Below, one piece after another: positions 55,235 to 63,875 of a stretch of 64,000 nt of DNA (position 1 is its first letter; every line of letters begins with the position of its first letter). This DNA comes from Trinickia soli (GTDB taxonomy: Bacteria; Pseudomonadota; Gammaproteobacteria; Burkholderiales; Burkholderiaceae). The stretch is taken from the NCBI RefSeq assembly GCF_002879855.1, contig NZ_PNYB01000012.1, positions 141,934-205,933 of the forward strand, given 5' to 3'. The notes under the pieces are model-generated. The model saw only the letters and a program-made list of their open reading frames with translations. It was not told the DNA's origin and made no database searches. Both the position numbers and the translations under genes were made by a program.

Positions 55235-57153
55235 TGATCGTCGGCACGGCGGGACACGTCGATCATGGCAAGACCGCACTCGTGCGAGCGTTGACGGGCG
55301 TCGATACCGATCGACTCAAAGAAGAAAAGGCACGCGGCATATCGATCGAGCTTGGCTATGCGTATGTCGAGTGTGACGGCGCCATGTTGGGATTTGTCGA
55401 TGTGCCCGGGCATGAGCGGTTGGTCCACACGATGGTGGCCGGTGCTTGCGGGATCGACTTCGTGCTGCTTGTGATCGCGGCCGACGACGGGATCATGCCG
55501 CAAACCAGGGAGCATCTCGCCATCGTCCAATTGCTGGGGATCAAACGCGGTGCGGTTGCATTGACGAAATGCGATCGAGTCGAGGCTGCGCGTGTGCGGC
55601 AGGTACGGGATGAAACAGCGTTGTGGCTGGCCGATACGGTGCTTGCGGAGGCGCCAATCTTCGAAGTCAGTTCGATATGTGCGGGAAACGGCGGCGTTGC
55701 GGCGTTGGATGCACACCTGCGTGCTTGCGCGCGTGAGTTGCGGACGCGTGCCAAGGAGGGCATGTTCAGGCTTGCGGTGGACCGTGTGTTTACGCTGGCC
55801 GGTGCGGGGACGATAGTGGCCGGGACCGTGTTCGGCGGATCGGTGCGGGTAGGTGACGACGTATGGCTTGCACCGGGAAGCGATGTCGCACGAGTCCGAA
55901 GCCTTCATGCATACAATCTCGCTGCCGGGATTGCGCACGCGGGCGATCGTTGTGCGTTGAACCTGATTGGTGTGGCAAAGGAACGGATCGAGCGAGGGGA
56001 TTGGGTGGTATGCGAGCGTCTCTCCACGGGCTCGCATCGGCTCGATGTCGAACTGGTCTCGCTCGAGGGCACCGTGCCGCGGTTGCGCCAGGAGGCGCAT
56101 TTGCACATTCATCTCGGGGCAATGCATCGCGTTGCGCGCGTCGTTGCCATCGATGAATGGCCGCCCCCGGCCAACGAAGCGTTCCGGGCGCAGCTTGTAT
56201 TCGATACGCCCGTGTGCGCGATAGTCGGCGATCGGTTTATCGTGCGCGACGAGCGCGCGGTGCGTACGATAGGCGGCGGCCGCGTGCTCGATCCCTTGGG
56301 TCCTGCGCGAAAGCGCAGGTCAGCGGAACGGAAGGCGTGGCTTGATGCCGTGTCGCAATGGCTCGATGGCGGCAGCGCGGGGGTGTTGCTCGCGGCGGCG
56401 CCACTTGGGCTTCGCCGCTCGAATATCGAACGTTGCCTCGGGGTTCGAATCGACACGACAGCATTGCCCGAGGGCGCGGTCGTTATCCCGATCAAGGGGG
56501 AGGGCGGTGGCGACGATTGGTTGATCGACCCGCAACGATGGTCGGCGTTGGGGTGTCATGTCGAGCAGGCTCTGAGTGCGTTTCATGAGTTGTTTCCGGA
56601 CGAGCAAGGCGTCGAATCGGCGCGCCTCAGGAGGTTGAGCGCGCCGCAGATGGAAGAAACGATGTGGCGGGCCTATCTGGACGAATGGTTGAAGTCGGGC
56701 GTTTTAAAGCGGAGCGGGGGACGGTTGCATCTGCCTGGACACTCAGTAGTCCTAAGCGACGATGAGGTTCGGCAGGCGCGGCAAATATTGACGCGGTTGC
56801 ATGACGCAGGTGCTCAGCCCCAATGGGTGCGTGACGTAGCATCGTCGGTGGATACGCCCGAAGAGCGGGTGCGAGCGCTGCTGCGCAAGCTGGCGCGCCG
56901 CGGCGAGGTGTATCAGATCGTGCGCGATCTTTTCTACGATCGCGATGCGGTGTGCGAGGTCGCCCACGTGGTGGAGCATGTCGCGGTGGCCGGAGAGGGC
57001 AGAGTGACGGTGGCGGCCTTTCGCGATGCGACGGGATTGGGGCGCAAGCGTGCGGTTCAGGTGTTGGAATTCTTCGATCGGGTGGGTTTCACGCGCTTTC
57101 ATCGCGACGCACACTTGCTGCGCGGTGGGCCGCGGGTCGAGGAGCGGTTTTGA
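55234..57153 (+). CDS. selB: Selenocysteine-specific elongation factor SelB
   Basis: 639 residues. The GTPase G-domain starts [20 protein letters not shown] (G1), with GISIELGYAYVE, DVPGHERLVHTM (G3) and TKCD (G4). The C-terminus holds the winged-helix repeats that bind the SECIS hairpin. It delivers Sec-tRNA(Sec) to UGA codons that carry a SECIS, such as that in fdnG. I chose the ATG at 55234 because it starts the G-domain at once; an upstream ATG at 55120 lies inside selA. selC follows 74 bp downstream. Confidence 0.94.
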   Translation: MIVGTAGHVDHGKTALVRALTGVDTDRLKEEKARGISIELGYAYVECDGAMLGFVDVPGHERLVHTMVAGACGIDFVLLVIAADDGIMPQTREHLAIVQLLGIKRGAVALTKCDRVEAARVRQVRDETALWLADTVLAEAPIFEVSSICAGNGGVAALDAHLRACARELRTRAKEGMFRLAVDRVFTLAGAGTIVAGTVFGGSVRVGDDVWLAPGSDVARVRSLHAYNLAAGIAHAGDRCALNLIGVAKERIERGDWVVCERLSTGSHRLDVELVSLEGTVPRLRQEAHLHIHLGAMHRVARVVAIDEWPPPANEAFRAQLVFDTPVCAIVGDRFIVRDERAVRTIGGGRVLDPLGPARKRRSAERKAWLDAVSQWLDGGSAGVLLAAAPLGLRRSNIERCLGVRIDTTALPEGAVVIPIKGEGGGDDWLIDPQRWSALGCHVEQALSAFHELFPDEQGVESARLRRLSAPQMEETMWRAYLDEWLKSGVLKRSGGRLHLPGHSVVLSDDEVRQARQILTRLHDAGAQPQWVRDVASSVDTPEERVRALLRKLARRGEVYQIVRDLFYDRDAVCEVAHVVEHVAVAGEGRVTVAAFRDATGLGRKRAVQVLEFFDRVGFTRFHRDAHLLRGGPRVEERF

Positions 57154-57226
57154 GGGTGGTAATTTATAGTTAGTTATCCTGATTAAATATGTTGCTATGT
57201 TGTGATGCTCAGATAGTCGTGCAAGA

Positions 57227-57319
57227 GGAAGGCATTCGCGTCCGGTGGCGCGGCCGGGCTTCAAACCCGGTTGGGGGCGTCAAACGCTCTCGGGTCGGTT
57301 CGACTCCGGCTGTCTTCCG
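57227..57319 (+). tRNA. selC: tRNA-Sec (anticodon TCA)
   Basis: A 93-nt gene with the unusual features of bacterial tRNA(Sec): an 8-bp acceptor stem (GGAAGGCA with TGTCTTCC, one G-U pair), discriminator G, anticodon TCA at 57261-57263 in CTTCAAAC, a long variable arm and a GGTTCGACTCC T-loop. It matches Escherichia coli selC closely in layout. CCA is not encoded (the following bases are CCC). It is read with selB in the same orientation. Confidence 0.95.
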
Positions 57320-57435
57320 CCCCTGATTCTCGGGCGGTCACTGCGGGGTTCAGAGGTTCTCAGGAGCGGGCGGATTTTTTGTTCGTGCTCGCAAGGTTGG
57401 CCGTTGATCGCGCTTGGCAGGTCATGGGCGTGGCA

Positions 57436-57723
57436 TCAAGCAACGTGCCGAGGAAGCGGTTTGATCTTCGGTATAGGCTGCTGCTGCGCCTGCCACAAAT
57501 CCCATTGCGCCTGCATGCCGACCCACATCTCGGGCGACGTGCCGAGCCATGCAGCAAGCCTAAGCGCGAAACTGGCCGTCACGCCCGACTTGCCGTTCAG
57601 CACGTTGGATAGCGTAACGCGGTTGATCTGCAACGCCTCCGCCGCCTGCCCCACGGTCATGTCCTCAGGGATCCATTCCCGCGGCACCTCGCCCGGGTGC
57701 GCAGGATTGTGCATCATCGTCAT
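57436..57723 (-). CDS. HigA family antitoxin-like protein, apparently without a toxin partner
   Basis: 95 residues. The HigA/XRE signature is HPGEVPREWIPEDMTVGQAAEALQ with INRVTLSNVLNGKSGVTASFALRLAAWLGTSPEMWVGMQ. HigA proteins bind DNA and neutralise a HigB mRNA interferase, which is usually encoded just upstream. Here no HigB frame of proper length exists on either side: a 37-codon frame upstream ends GHSLVIEQDRVRIW but is not clearly HigB. The ATG at 57723 aligns with the family. It is on the opposite strand to selC, 117 bp away. Confidence 0.82.
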   Translation of the reverse strand: MTMMHNPAHPGEVPREWIPEDMTVGQAAEALQINRVTLSNVLNGKSGVTASFALRLAAWLGTSPEMWVGMQAQWDLWQAQQQPIPKIKPLPRHVA

Positions 57724-57840
57724 AACAATCACCAGATGCGGACGCGATCCTGTTCGATTACCAGGCTGTGACCGCGTAGGCGCTGCGCCGGGCACGCATT
57801 GCCCCTATCCGATACGCTGCTGGCCGACCGAACATCGGAA

Positions 57841-58017
57841 TTAAAGTAATGAATAGAAAGTGTAACGTAATAGTTTAATCGGAAAATAATTCATGGACAG
57901 ATATGTATAGTTTTGGCGCGAGATAAAGATGACCGGAAGACTATCGACTTCCCTTTCGCACACAATTAGAATTGCCGCCTTTGGGCAACTCGCGGCTGCG
58001 TATAAAAGGGGGGCGCC
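57841..58017. other. AT-rich leader region upstream of vgrG
   Basis: The 177 bp before vgrG are distinctly AT-rich at 57841-57935 compared with the rest of the window and contain TATGTATAGTTTTG-like stretches suitable for promoters and H-NS binding. No gene is seen. Such base composition is common at acquired loci and near T6SS genes. Confidence 0.6.
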
Positions 58018-60900
58018 ATGGCATTCGGTCAGCTTTTCGACGCGCTTTTCTATGGGAACGCGCAACACAATCGGTTAATCAAGCTCGGTACGCCGCTGGG
58101 GGATGATTGGCTCGTGCCGCTGCAGGCCAAGGGCAAGTCGCGGCTTGGGCGCGATTACGAATTTGTCGTCGACGTCGCTTCGTCGCAGGGGGATCGGATC
58201 GATCTCAAGGCGCTCATTGGGCAACCGGTCACGCTGTGGTTGCAGCAATCGGACGCATCGTATCTGCCGCATCACGGGTATGTGAAAACATTCTCGCGAT
58301 TGGGCAGCGACGGCTATTTGACGTTCTATCAATTGCGATTCTCGTCGTGGATGTGCTTTTTGCCATTACGCAGAGACATGCGAGATTGGCAAGAACAGAC
58401 GGGCGAGCAGATTGTTGCTGATGTCGTCGACGAACATCCGCAAGCGCAGGGCGCTTATCGCTTCGATTTGCGCCAGGCGATGCCGCAGTATTCCAACCGC
58501 GTGCAGTGGGAAGACGATTGGAATTTCGTGCATCGCAGCTTGGAGGAGGCGGGCGTGTTTGGGCGCTTCGAGCAGGCCAAGGACGGCAAATCGCACATGC
58601 TCGTACTGATGGGCGATTTGTACTTTGCGCCGCAGTTGGAACAGAAGACGGTGCGGTTTATCCGCACGGGATTGCGAGAGGAGGTCGATGGCTTCACGCA
58701 ATGGAAAGAACAGCAGCAGATCCAAAGCGCGAGGCTGACCACACGCACGTTCGATTACAAGCGGCCCGATCTACCGAAGCAAGTCGACAGCGCGATCAGC
58801 GCGCGAGATGACGTCCCGGCGCAAGGCGAGGTGTACGACTACACCGGCGCGTATTCGTGGGGCGTTCGCGATCGAGGCGAGCATCGCAACGCCATGCGAG
58901 TCGAAGCCTGGGAATCGCAGATGAAGCGATTTCATGCGATCGGCAGCTTGCGCTCGGCCATGCCGGGGTATTGGTTCACGCTGCAAGGCCACCCCATCCA
59001 CGATAAGGAACCGGAACAAGATCGCGAGTTTGCGATTCTGGAAACGACGTGGACCATTCGCAACAATCTGCCCGGGATGGATGAGGTGGCCGATTTTGCG
59101 GAGAGTTTGCAACCCGACGTTTTGGCGGCTGCGCGTGCGAACGCCGGTGGTGTGAAGGTTCGGCACCCGGACGGGAGCGAAGGGTACTTCCAAGTCGAGA
59201 TCGAAGCGCAGCGGCGACGCGCGCCGTTCCGCAGCCCGTTTGAACATCGCAAGCCTGTCCTGGCGTTGCAGACGGCGATCGTCGCCGGGCCCGACAGCGA
59301 GGAGATTTACACCGATTCGCTCAATCGCGTGAAGGTGTGGTTTCCATGGAATCGACGCAACGAAGGTGATGAAAAGGCATCTGTATGGGTGCGCTCGGCG
59401 TTTCCCGATGCAGGCTCCAAGCGCGGCGGCCATTTCCCGCTGCGCAAGGGTGATGAAGTGGTGGTCGGCTTTATGGGCGGCGATTGCGATCGGCCGGTGA
59501 TTTTAGGCCGCATGCATGGCGGTCCGACTCCGCCGGTGTGGCATACGAACGGACTGCTGTCGGGCTATCGATCGAAGGAATACGGTGGCAGCGGGTTCAA
59601 TCAACTCGTGATGGACGACGCCACTGGTCAGAACCGCATTCATCTTTATTCGACGAGCGCTGATTCGCACCTGCACTTGGGGTATCTCGTCGACCATACC
59701 GGCAACACGCGCGGCGACTATCTCGGCAGCGGCTTCGATCTGAAGTCGAATGCCTATGGCGCGATTCGCGCGGAGCAAGGATTGGTGCTGTCAAGCCATC
59801 CGGCGTCGACCAAGCAGCCGCTGGACGTGCGCCAGGCGAGCAGCCAACTCGTCAATGCGGAGAGCGTGATCGACGCGCTCTCCAATGCCGGTGCGGCGCA
59901 TCGAGCGGAAAGCTTGAAGGACGGCTACGACGCGCTGAAGGCGTTTACCGATGCGACGCAAAAGAGCGTTGCGGGTAGCGCGGCGGACGGCGGGCGAACG
60001 GCCGGCGGCGGAACGGGGAACGCGAACGGCTTCGCCGAGCCGATCATGCTGATGACGAGCCCGTCGGGCATCGCGCTATCGACCCAGCAATCGACACACG
60101 TATCGGCCGAAAAGCACGTCAACGTGGTGAGCGGGGCGAGCACGCATATCGCAAGCGGCAAGTCGTTGATTGCGTCGGTTGGGGAAAAGCTCAGCCTATT
60201 CGTGCAGAACGCCGGCATGAAACTGTTTGCGGCGAAGGGCAAGATCCAGGTGCAAGCGCAATCGGATGCGATCGAGCTGACGGCGCACCAGGGCGTGAAA
60301 GTGGTCTCGGCAACGCAGGCGGTCGAGGTGGCCGGCAAAAGCGAGATCTTGTTGACCTCCGGCGGCGCGTACATCCGCATCAAGGACGGCAACATCGAAA
60401 TTCACGCGCCGGGGAGGGTGGACGTCAAGGGGGCACAACGCGCGTTCGCTGGGCCGGTGAGCCAAGACTACCCGCTGCCTCAACTGCCGACCGGCGATCT
60501 GGTTGGGAAATATAGCGCGCGGTTTGCCGCCATCGGATCCGATGCGCTGCTTGCCGATAGCCGCTGGCTGGGTCAGGCGTTCAAGATCACGGACGACGAA
60601 CATAACGTATTGGCTCAAGGCACGATCGGCGAGGATGGGCGTCTGCCTCGTGTTACGACCGACGAGCCTAGGCCGTTGCGGCTCGAAATCGGGGCCGACG
60701 ATTGGAAGGTGCAGGAAGTACCACGGGCCGCGGCCTTGCCCGATACCGAGGACGGGCAGGCGCTTTTGGACGAAGAACAATCGCTTGGCGACTACGCCGA
60801 AGTGCTCGATCAGGAAGGCGGCGCGTTTTTCCATCCGGAGGATGTGCGCGCGTTGTTGTCCGACGCGGTGCTTGGGCAAATTGCGTCGTTGGAGGAATGA
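58018..60900 (+). CDS. vgrG: Type VI secretion spike protein VgrG with C-terminal extension
   Basis: 960 residues. The gp27-like region (about 1-370) contains LIKLGTPLGDDWLVPL and YLPHHGYVKTFSRLGSDG; the gp5-like OB-fold follows with RVKVWFPWNRRNEGDEKASVWVRSAFPDAGSKRGG and PLRKGDEVVVGFMGGDCDRPVILGRM. A DUF2345-type segment covers about residues 680-820. The last ~120 residues after GDLVGKYSARFAAIG form an extension of unknown function. VgrG forms the puncturing tip of the T6SS tube and carries effectors. It precedes a small secreted-protein gene and a peptidoglycan effector gene. Confidence 0.95.
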   Translation: MAFGQLFDALFYGNAQHNRLIKLGTPLGDDWLVPLQAKGKSRLGRDYEFVVDVASSQGDRIDLKALIGQPVTLWLQQSDASYLPHHGYVKTFSRLGSDGYLTFYQLRFSSWMCFLPLRRDMRDWQEQTGEQIVADVVDEHPQAQGAYRFDLRQAMPQYSNRVQWEDDWNFVHRSLEEAGVFGRFEQAKDGKSHMLVLMGDLYFAPQLEQKTVRFIRTGLREEVDGFTQWKEQQQIQSARLTTRTFDYKRPDLPKQVDSAISARDDVPAQGEVYDYTGAYSWGVRDRGEHRNAMRVEAWESQMKRFHAIGSLRSAMPGYWFTLQGHPIHDKEPEQDREFAILETTWTIRNNLPGMDEVADFAESLQPDVLAAARANAGGVKVRHPDGSEGYFQVEIEAQRRRAPFRSPFEHRKPVLALQTAIVAGPDSEEIYTDSLNRVKVWFPWNRRNEGDEKASVWVRSAFPDAGSKRGGHFPLRKGDEVVVGFMGGDCDRPVILGRMHGGPTPPVWHTNGLLSGYRSKEYGGSGFNQLVMDDATGQNRIHLYSTSADSHLHLGYLVDHTGNTRGDYLGSGFDLKSNAYGAIRAEQGLVLSSHPASTKQPLDVRQASSQLVNAESVIDALSNAGAAHRAESLKDGYDALKAFTDATQKSVAGSAADGGRTAGGGTGNANGFAEPIMLMTSPSGIALSTQQSTHVSAEKHVNVVSGASTHIASGKSLIASVGEKLSLFVQNAGMKLFAAKGKIQVQAQSDAIELTAHQGVKVVSATQAVEVAGKSEILLTSGGAYIRIKDGNIEIHAPGRVDVKGAQRAFAGPVSQDYPLPQLPTGDLVGKYSARFAAIGSDALLADSRWLGQAFKITDDEHNVLAQGTIGEDGRLPRVTTDEPRPLRLEIGADDWKVQEVPRAAALPDTEDGQALLDEEQSLGDYAEVLDQEGGAFFHPEDVRALLSDAVLGQIASLEE

Positions 60901-60904
60901 GAAA

Positions 60905-61444
60905 GTGAATCGTCGCTTGTCGAAGTGGGTTTTGAAGTGGGTTGGCGCGGGCCTGTGCGCGCTATCGGGAGCAGCGATGGCCGGCCCTTATACGGCGGGC
61001 GTTCATCAATGGACCAACGCGGACGGCAAGCTCGTGCTGATGTCGGGCGCGATGACTGATAACGCGGCGCAGTACTTCTTGAAGTACACCTTTTATTTCG
61101 AGGCGTCGGCGGACAAGAAGCTCTACCAGATACCGCTCGTCGACGGAAAAGATCAGTCGAAATACACTCTGACGGTGACCGAATCGAGCGACGGCGATTC
61201 CGCGTTCGAGGATGCATCGATCGTGCAGAAGGACGCCGCCACATGGCTGTTGATCGGCGAGCGCGAGACAGAACCTGGCGACGAGCGTAGCGGGCCGGTG
61301 GCGGTAAAGACGTACAAGCTGATCGCGGGAAACGACGGCAAGTGGGCCTACTATTTCCAGTTGGAAAAGACTACCCGACACGCCGGCGCGAACGGCTATA
61401 CCGTCGAAAAAGCGCTGAACGACAACGCGGCTGCGCTGAAATAA
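60905..61444 (+). CDS. Small secreted protein in the vgrG module, possible immunity or adaptor-linked protein
   Basis: 179 residues from a GTG at 60905; GGAGGA lies eight bases upstream and no ATG exists in frame at the right place. A signal peptide (KWVGAGLCALSGAAMAG) indicates the periplasm. The mature part has beta-rich segments (GKLVLMSGAMTDNAAQYFLKYTFYF, ending in TVEKALNDNAAALK) and no recognised domain. It sits between vgrG and the effector, 4 bp after vgrG. Periplasmic proteins at this place often protect against cell-wall effectors; that role is inference. Confidence 0.75.
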   Translation: MNRRLSKWVLKWVGAGLCALSGAAMAGPYTAGVHQWTNADGKLVLMSGAMTDNAAQYFLKYTFYFEASADKKLYQIPLVDGKDQSKYTLTVTESSDGDSAFEDASIVQKDAATWLLIGERETEPGDERSGPVAVKTYKLIAGNDGKWAYYFQLEKTTRHAGANGYTVEKALNDNAAALK

Positions 61445-61457
61445 GGAGGCCGACGCA

Positions 61458-63254
61458 ATGCCGAAGCTTGTAAGCGCGACTTATTACCTAGACGTCAAGA
61501 CGGCCGAATACATCGCCGACAACGGCGACCATTTGCTGCGCAGCGGTGGCGCGCCAGCCTGGCGCTTCAACAATCCCGGCAACATGAGGCCGGCAAGACG
61601 GCGAAAGATCACGACGAGTATCGGCCGCGCAACGATGAGGGACGGGGGCGTCTTTCTGATTTTTCCCGACTATGAAACGGGGCGGTCGGAACTCAAGCGC
61701 CTCCTCAAAGATCCGGACGGTTACGGCGAGACGACATTGGCCGATACCGTCCCGGTATTTGCGCCGAAGCAGGATGGGAACGATCCTAAAAAGTACCTGC
61801 ATTCCGTGATTGACCGCACGTCTATCGCTGCGGATACGAAGTTGGGCATGCTATCGGACGCTCAACTGGACAAACTGGCGGACTGCATCGAAACGCTGGA
61901 GGGGTACCACGCTTACCCATCGACGAGATCGGAGAAATGGGTGAAGGGCGCGAACATCACGTTGTCCGACGGCGCCCGGCCGATCGCAGGGCAGCAAGTG
62001 GTTGTCCGCCAAGGTGGCAGGGAACGCGTGCTGACGACGGGAACGACGGGGGCGTTGCCCACGCTCGTGCTGTCGGGCGGCAGCGTCGACATTCTGATCC
62101 AGGACGCGAAAGCGCAACTGCAAAAAGTCATGACGGTCGGGCAGGCGCAGGTCTCCAAATCGTATCTGCTCGTGCGTGAGATGTTCACGACCGAAGCGTC
62201 GACGGCGCCTCATGTCCCGCTGGCGCAATCGGCGCAGGCGCCGCGCGCGCCGATCACCTACCGGATCGAGCCGCACGACTCGCTCTCGAAAATCGCAAGC
62301 CGGTTCAAGACGTCGGTCGCCAAGCTAGAGGCTGACAATCACTTGGGCCATAGCGATCTGATCATCGTCGGCAAGACGCTCGTGATTTATGGCGCTTCCT
62401 CGCAGGGCGATGCAGCCGCCGCGAAGCACAAGAGCGCGCCCGCTAAACGAGCGCCGCACCATGCGCCGCATGCAACGAAGGCCGCGCACTCGGCGCCCGG
62501 CGCAGCGCACGCGTCAACGCCTTCACCAGCTTCGACTCCCGCGTCTGCATCGGCTCCCGAATCTGCTTCCGCGCCAGCGTCGCCCTCATCCGCATCTTCC
62601 GCCGCGACTGCGCACGTTGATGTTCCGCGAACGCAAGCCGGCCTTGGGCGCCCCCTTGTTCTGTTGCCGCCCGACCAACCGCGTGCATCTTGGATGGCGA
62701 TCGCGATTGAGGAGGCGGAACGATGGGGCGGGGCCGACGAGACCGTGATCACGAAGACGATGAACTATCACGCAGAGATCGACGATCACAACCCGTTCAA
62801 AACGTTGTCGGGCAGTCGCAATGCTTGGTGCGCCGCGTTCGTCAACTGGGTGATGAAGCAAGACGGGCGCGCCATGGTGGCCGCGCGCATCGACCGGCAT
62901 CGGGCGCGCAAGTTTGTCGGCGATCCCAGCTTTCCTGAAATTAAACAGCCGATCTTCGGTGCAATTGCTGTCGAGGCGAATCTAGGGCACGTCATGTTCG
63001 TGTATGGTATAGACCCCAAGACGGGGCGGCTCGTCGTCCTTGGAGGAAACCAAGGCGGCGGCGGCACGTTTGGAGGCACGATCGATTTCGCGGAGTTCAA
63101 ACTGAAAGAGATACACGGCTACTACGTGCCCCTGAGCTACCTTCCTTTCGCGCAACAGGAGATCGCACGAGGGGCGCAGCTACCGCAGGCCTCCGCTGAG
63201 GATCTGAACAAACTTCATCACATTAAGGACCCGAAAGGTCATGGTACGCGTTAA
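61458..63254 (+). CDS. Predicted T6SS peptidoglycan effector with two candidate catalytic domains and a LysM
   Basis: 598 residues, no signal peptide. Residues about 30-160 hold an RFNNPGNMRP start with a downstream GGVFLIFPDYETGRSELKRLL and VPVFAPKQDGNDPKKYL, a domain also found in phage lytic/structural proteins. Residues about 270-313 are a LysM (ITYRIEPHDSLSKIASRF). After an Ala/Pro/Ser/His-rich linker (315-385) the C-terminus resembles NlpC/P60-like amidases of the TIGR02594 type, with Cys458 in NAWCAAFVNW and His511 in LGHVMFVYG. AAGGAGG precedes the ATG. It follows vgrG and a small secreted gene and overlaps a candidate immunity gene by 14 bp. It likely cuts cell wall of target bacteria after VgrG delivery. 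Confidence 0.82.
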   Translation: MPKLVSATYYLDVKTAEYIADNGDHLLRSGGAPAWRFNNPGNMRPARRRKITTSIGRATMRDGGVFLIFPDYETGRSELKRLLKDPDGYGETTLADTVPVFAPKQDGNDPKKYLHSVIDRTSIAADTKLGMLSDAQLDKLADCIETLEGYHAYPSTRSEKWVKGANITLSDGARPIAGQQVVVRQGGRERVLTTGTTGALPTLVLSGGSVDILIQDAKAQLQKVMTVGQAQVSKSYLLVREMFTTEASTAPHVPLAQSAQAPRAPITYRIEPHDSLSKIASRFKTSVAKLEADNHLGHSDLIIVGKTLVIYGASSQGDAAAAKHKSAPAKRAPHHAPHATKAAHSAPGAAHASTPSPASTPASASAPESASAPASPSSASSAATAHVDVPRTQAGLGRPLVLLPPDQPRASWMAIAIEEAERWGGADETVITKTMNYHAEIDDHNPFKTLSGSRNAWCAAFVNWVMKQDGRAMVAARIDRHRARKFVGDPSFPEIKQPIFGAIAVEANLGHVMFVYGIDPKTGRLVVLGGNQGGGGTFGGTIDFAEFKLKEIHGYYVPLSYLPFAQQEIARGAQLPQASAEDLNKLHHIKDPKGHGTR

Positions 63255-63822
63255 GTCCCGTCGCTTCCTTTTGGTGGTGCTCGGTATCGTCGCATCGGCC
63301 TGGTGCGCGGACGCCAGCGCGATCCCTCTGTCGGACTGCCTGACGCAATCGGATGTTGCTAGCATCGATCGCGACTTTTTCGGCGCTTATCCGGATCGAG
63401 CCGCATTTGAAAAATTCGTCGATCCAGCGAAATTCGAGTTGTTGACCAATGTTGCGGACGGGGCGATGCTCCAGCGAACCGGGAAGCCTGCTAGCAAGAA
63501 GATCGACTGGTTTATTGGGATGGTCAACGATCACCAGACGCTATTTCCTGATAGAACGAGTTTCGAGAAGCCCGTGTTCGACTATGTAAAGGGGCAACTG
63601 CGCGGCGAGGAACCGTCCGTCGAAAATGGCCGTGCAACCAAGACCTTCCCGAAGCACGAATGCGTTCTCGACGTGACCTACCAGGCGAAGGGCGCTCAGT
63701 GCGTGATGAGCCAGCGCCTTAGCAACTTGGCGATTACGTTTATAAAGCAAAAGCACAAGGTAAAGTTGACGAGCGTCGAGGTGTTTTTTATCACATGCCC
63801 GGAATCGAAGGCCGGAAACTAA
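63241..63822 (+). CDS. Secreted protein of unknown family, probable immunity to the preceding effector
   Basis: 193 residues with a signal peptide (RRFLLVVLGIVASAWCADASA). The mature part has a cysteine near the start (LSDC) and further cysteines at HEC, AQC and ITC, so disulfides in the periplasm are likely. No domain was recognised. The ATG overlaps the effector gene by 14 bp, so both are translated together, the usual arrangement of effector and immunity genes. Function is inferred from position only. Confidence 0.8.
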   Translation: MVRVKSRRFLLVVLGIVASAWCADASAIPLSDCLTQSDVASIDRDFFGAYPDRAAFEKFVDPAKFELLTNVADGAMLQRTGKPASKKIDWFIGMVNDHQTLFPDRTSFEKPVFDYVKGQLRGEEPSVENGRATKTFPKHECVLDVTYQAKGAQCVMSQRLSNLAITFIKQKHKVKLTSVEVFFITCPESKAGN

Positions 63823-63875
63823 TCAAAATCGTCTCGGCGAAGGCGGCTCCGATTGAAAGCGAAGGACCGCTTCGG

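Noticed and set aside
57731..57840. Possible higB toxin gene upstream of the HigA-type gene
   Set aside because: Only about 37 codons, no good start, and the sequence ending in RVRIW does not match the usual HigB C-terminus as far as I can judge.
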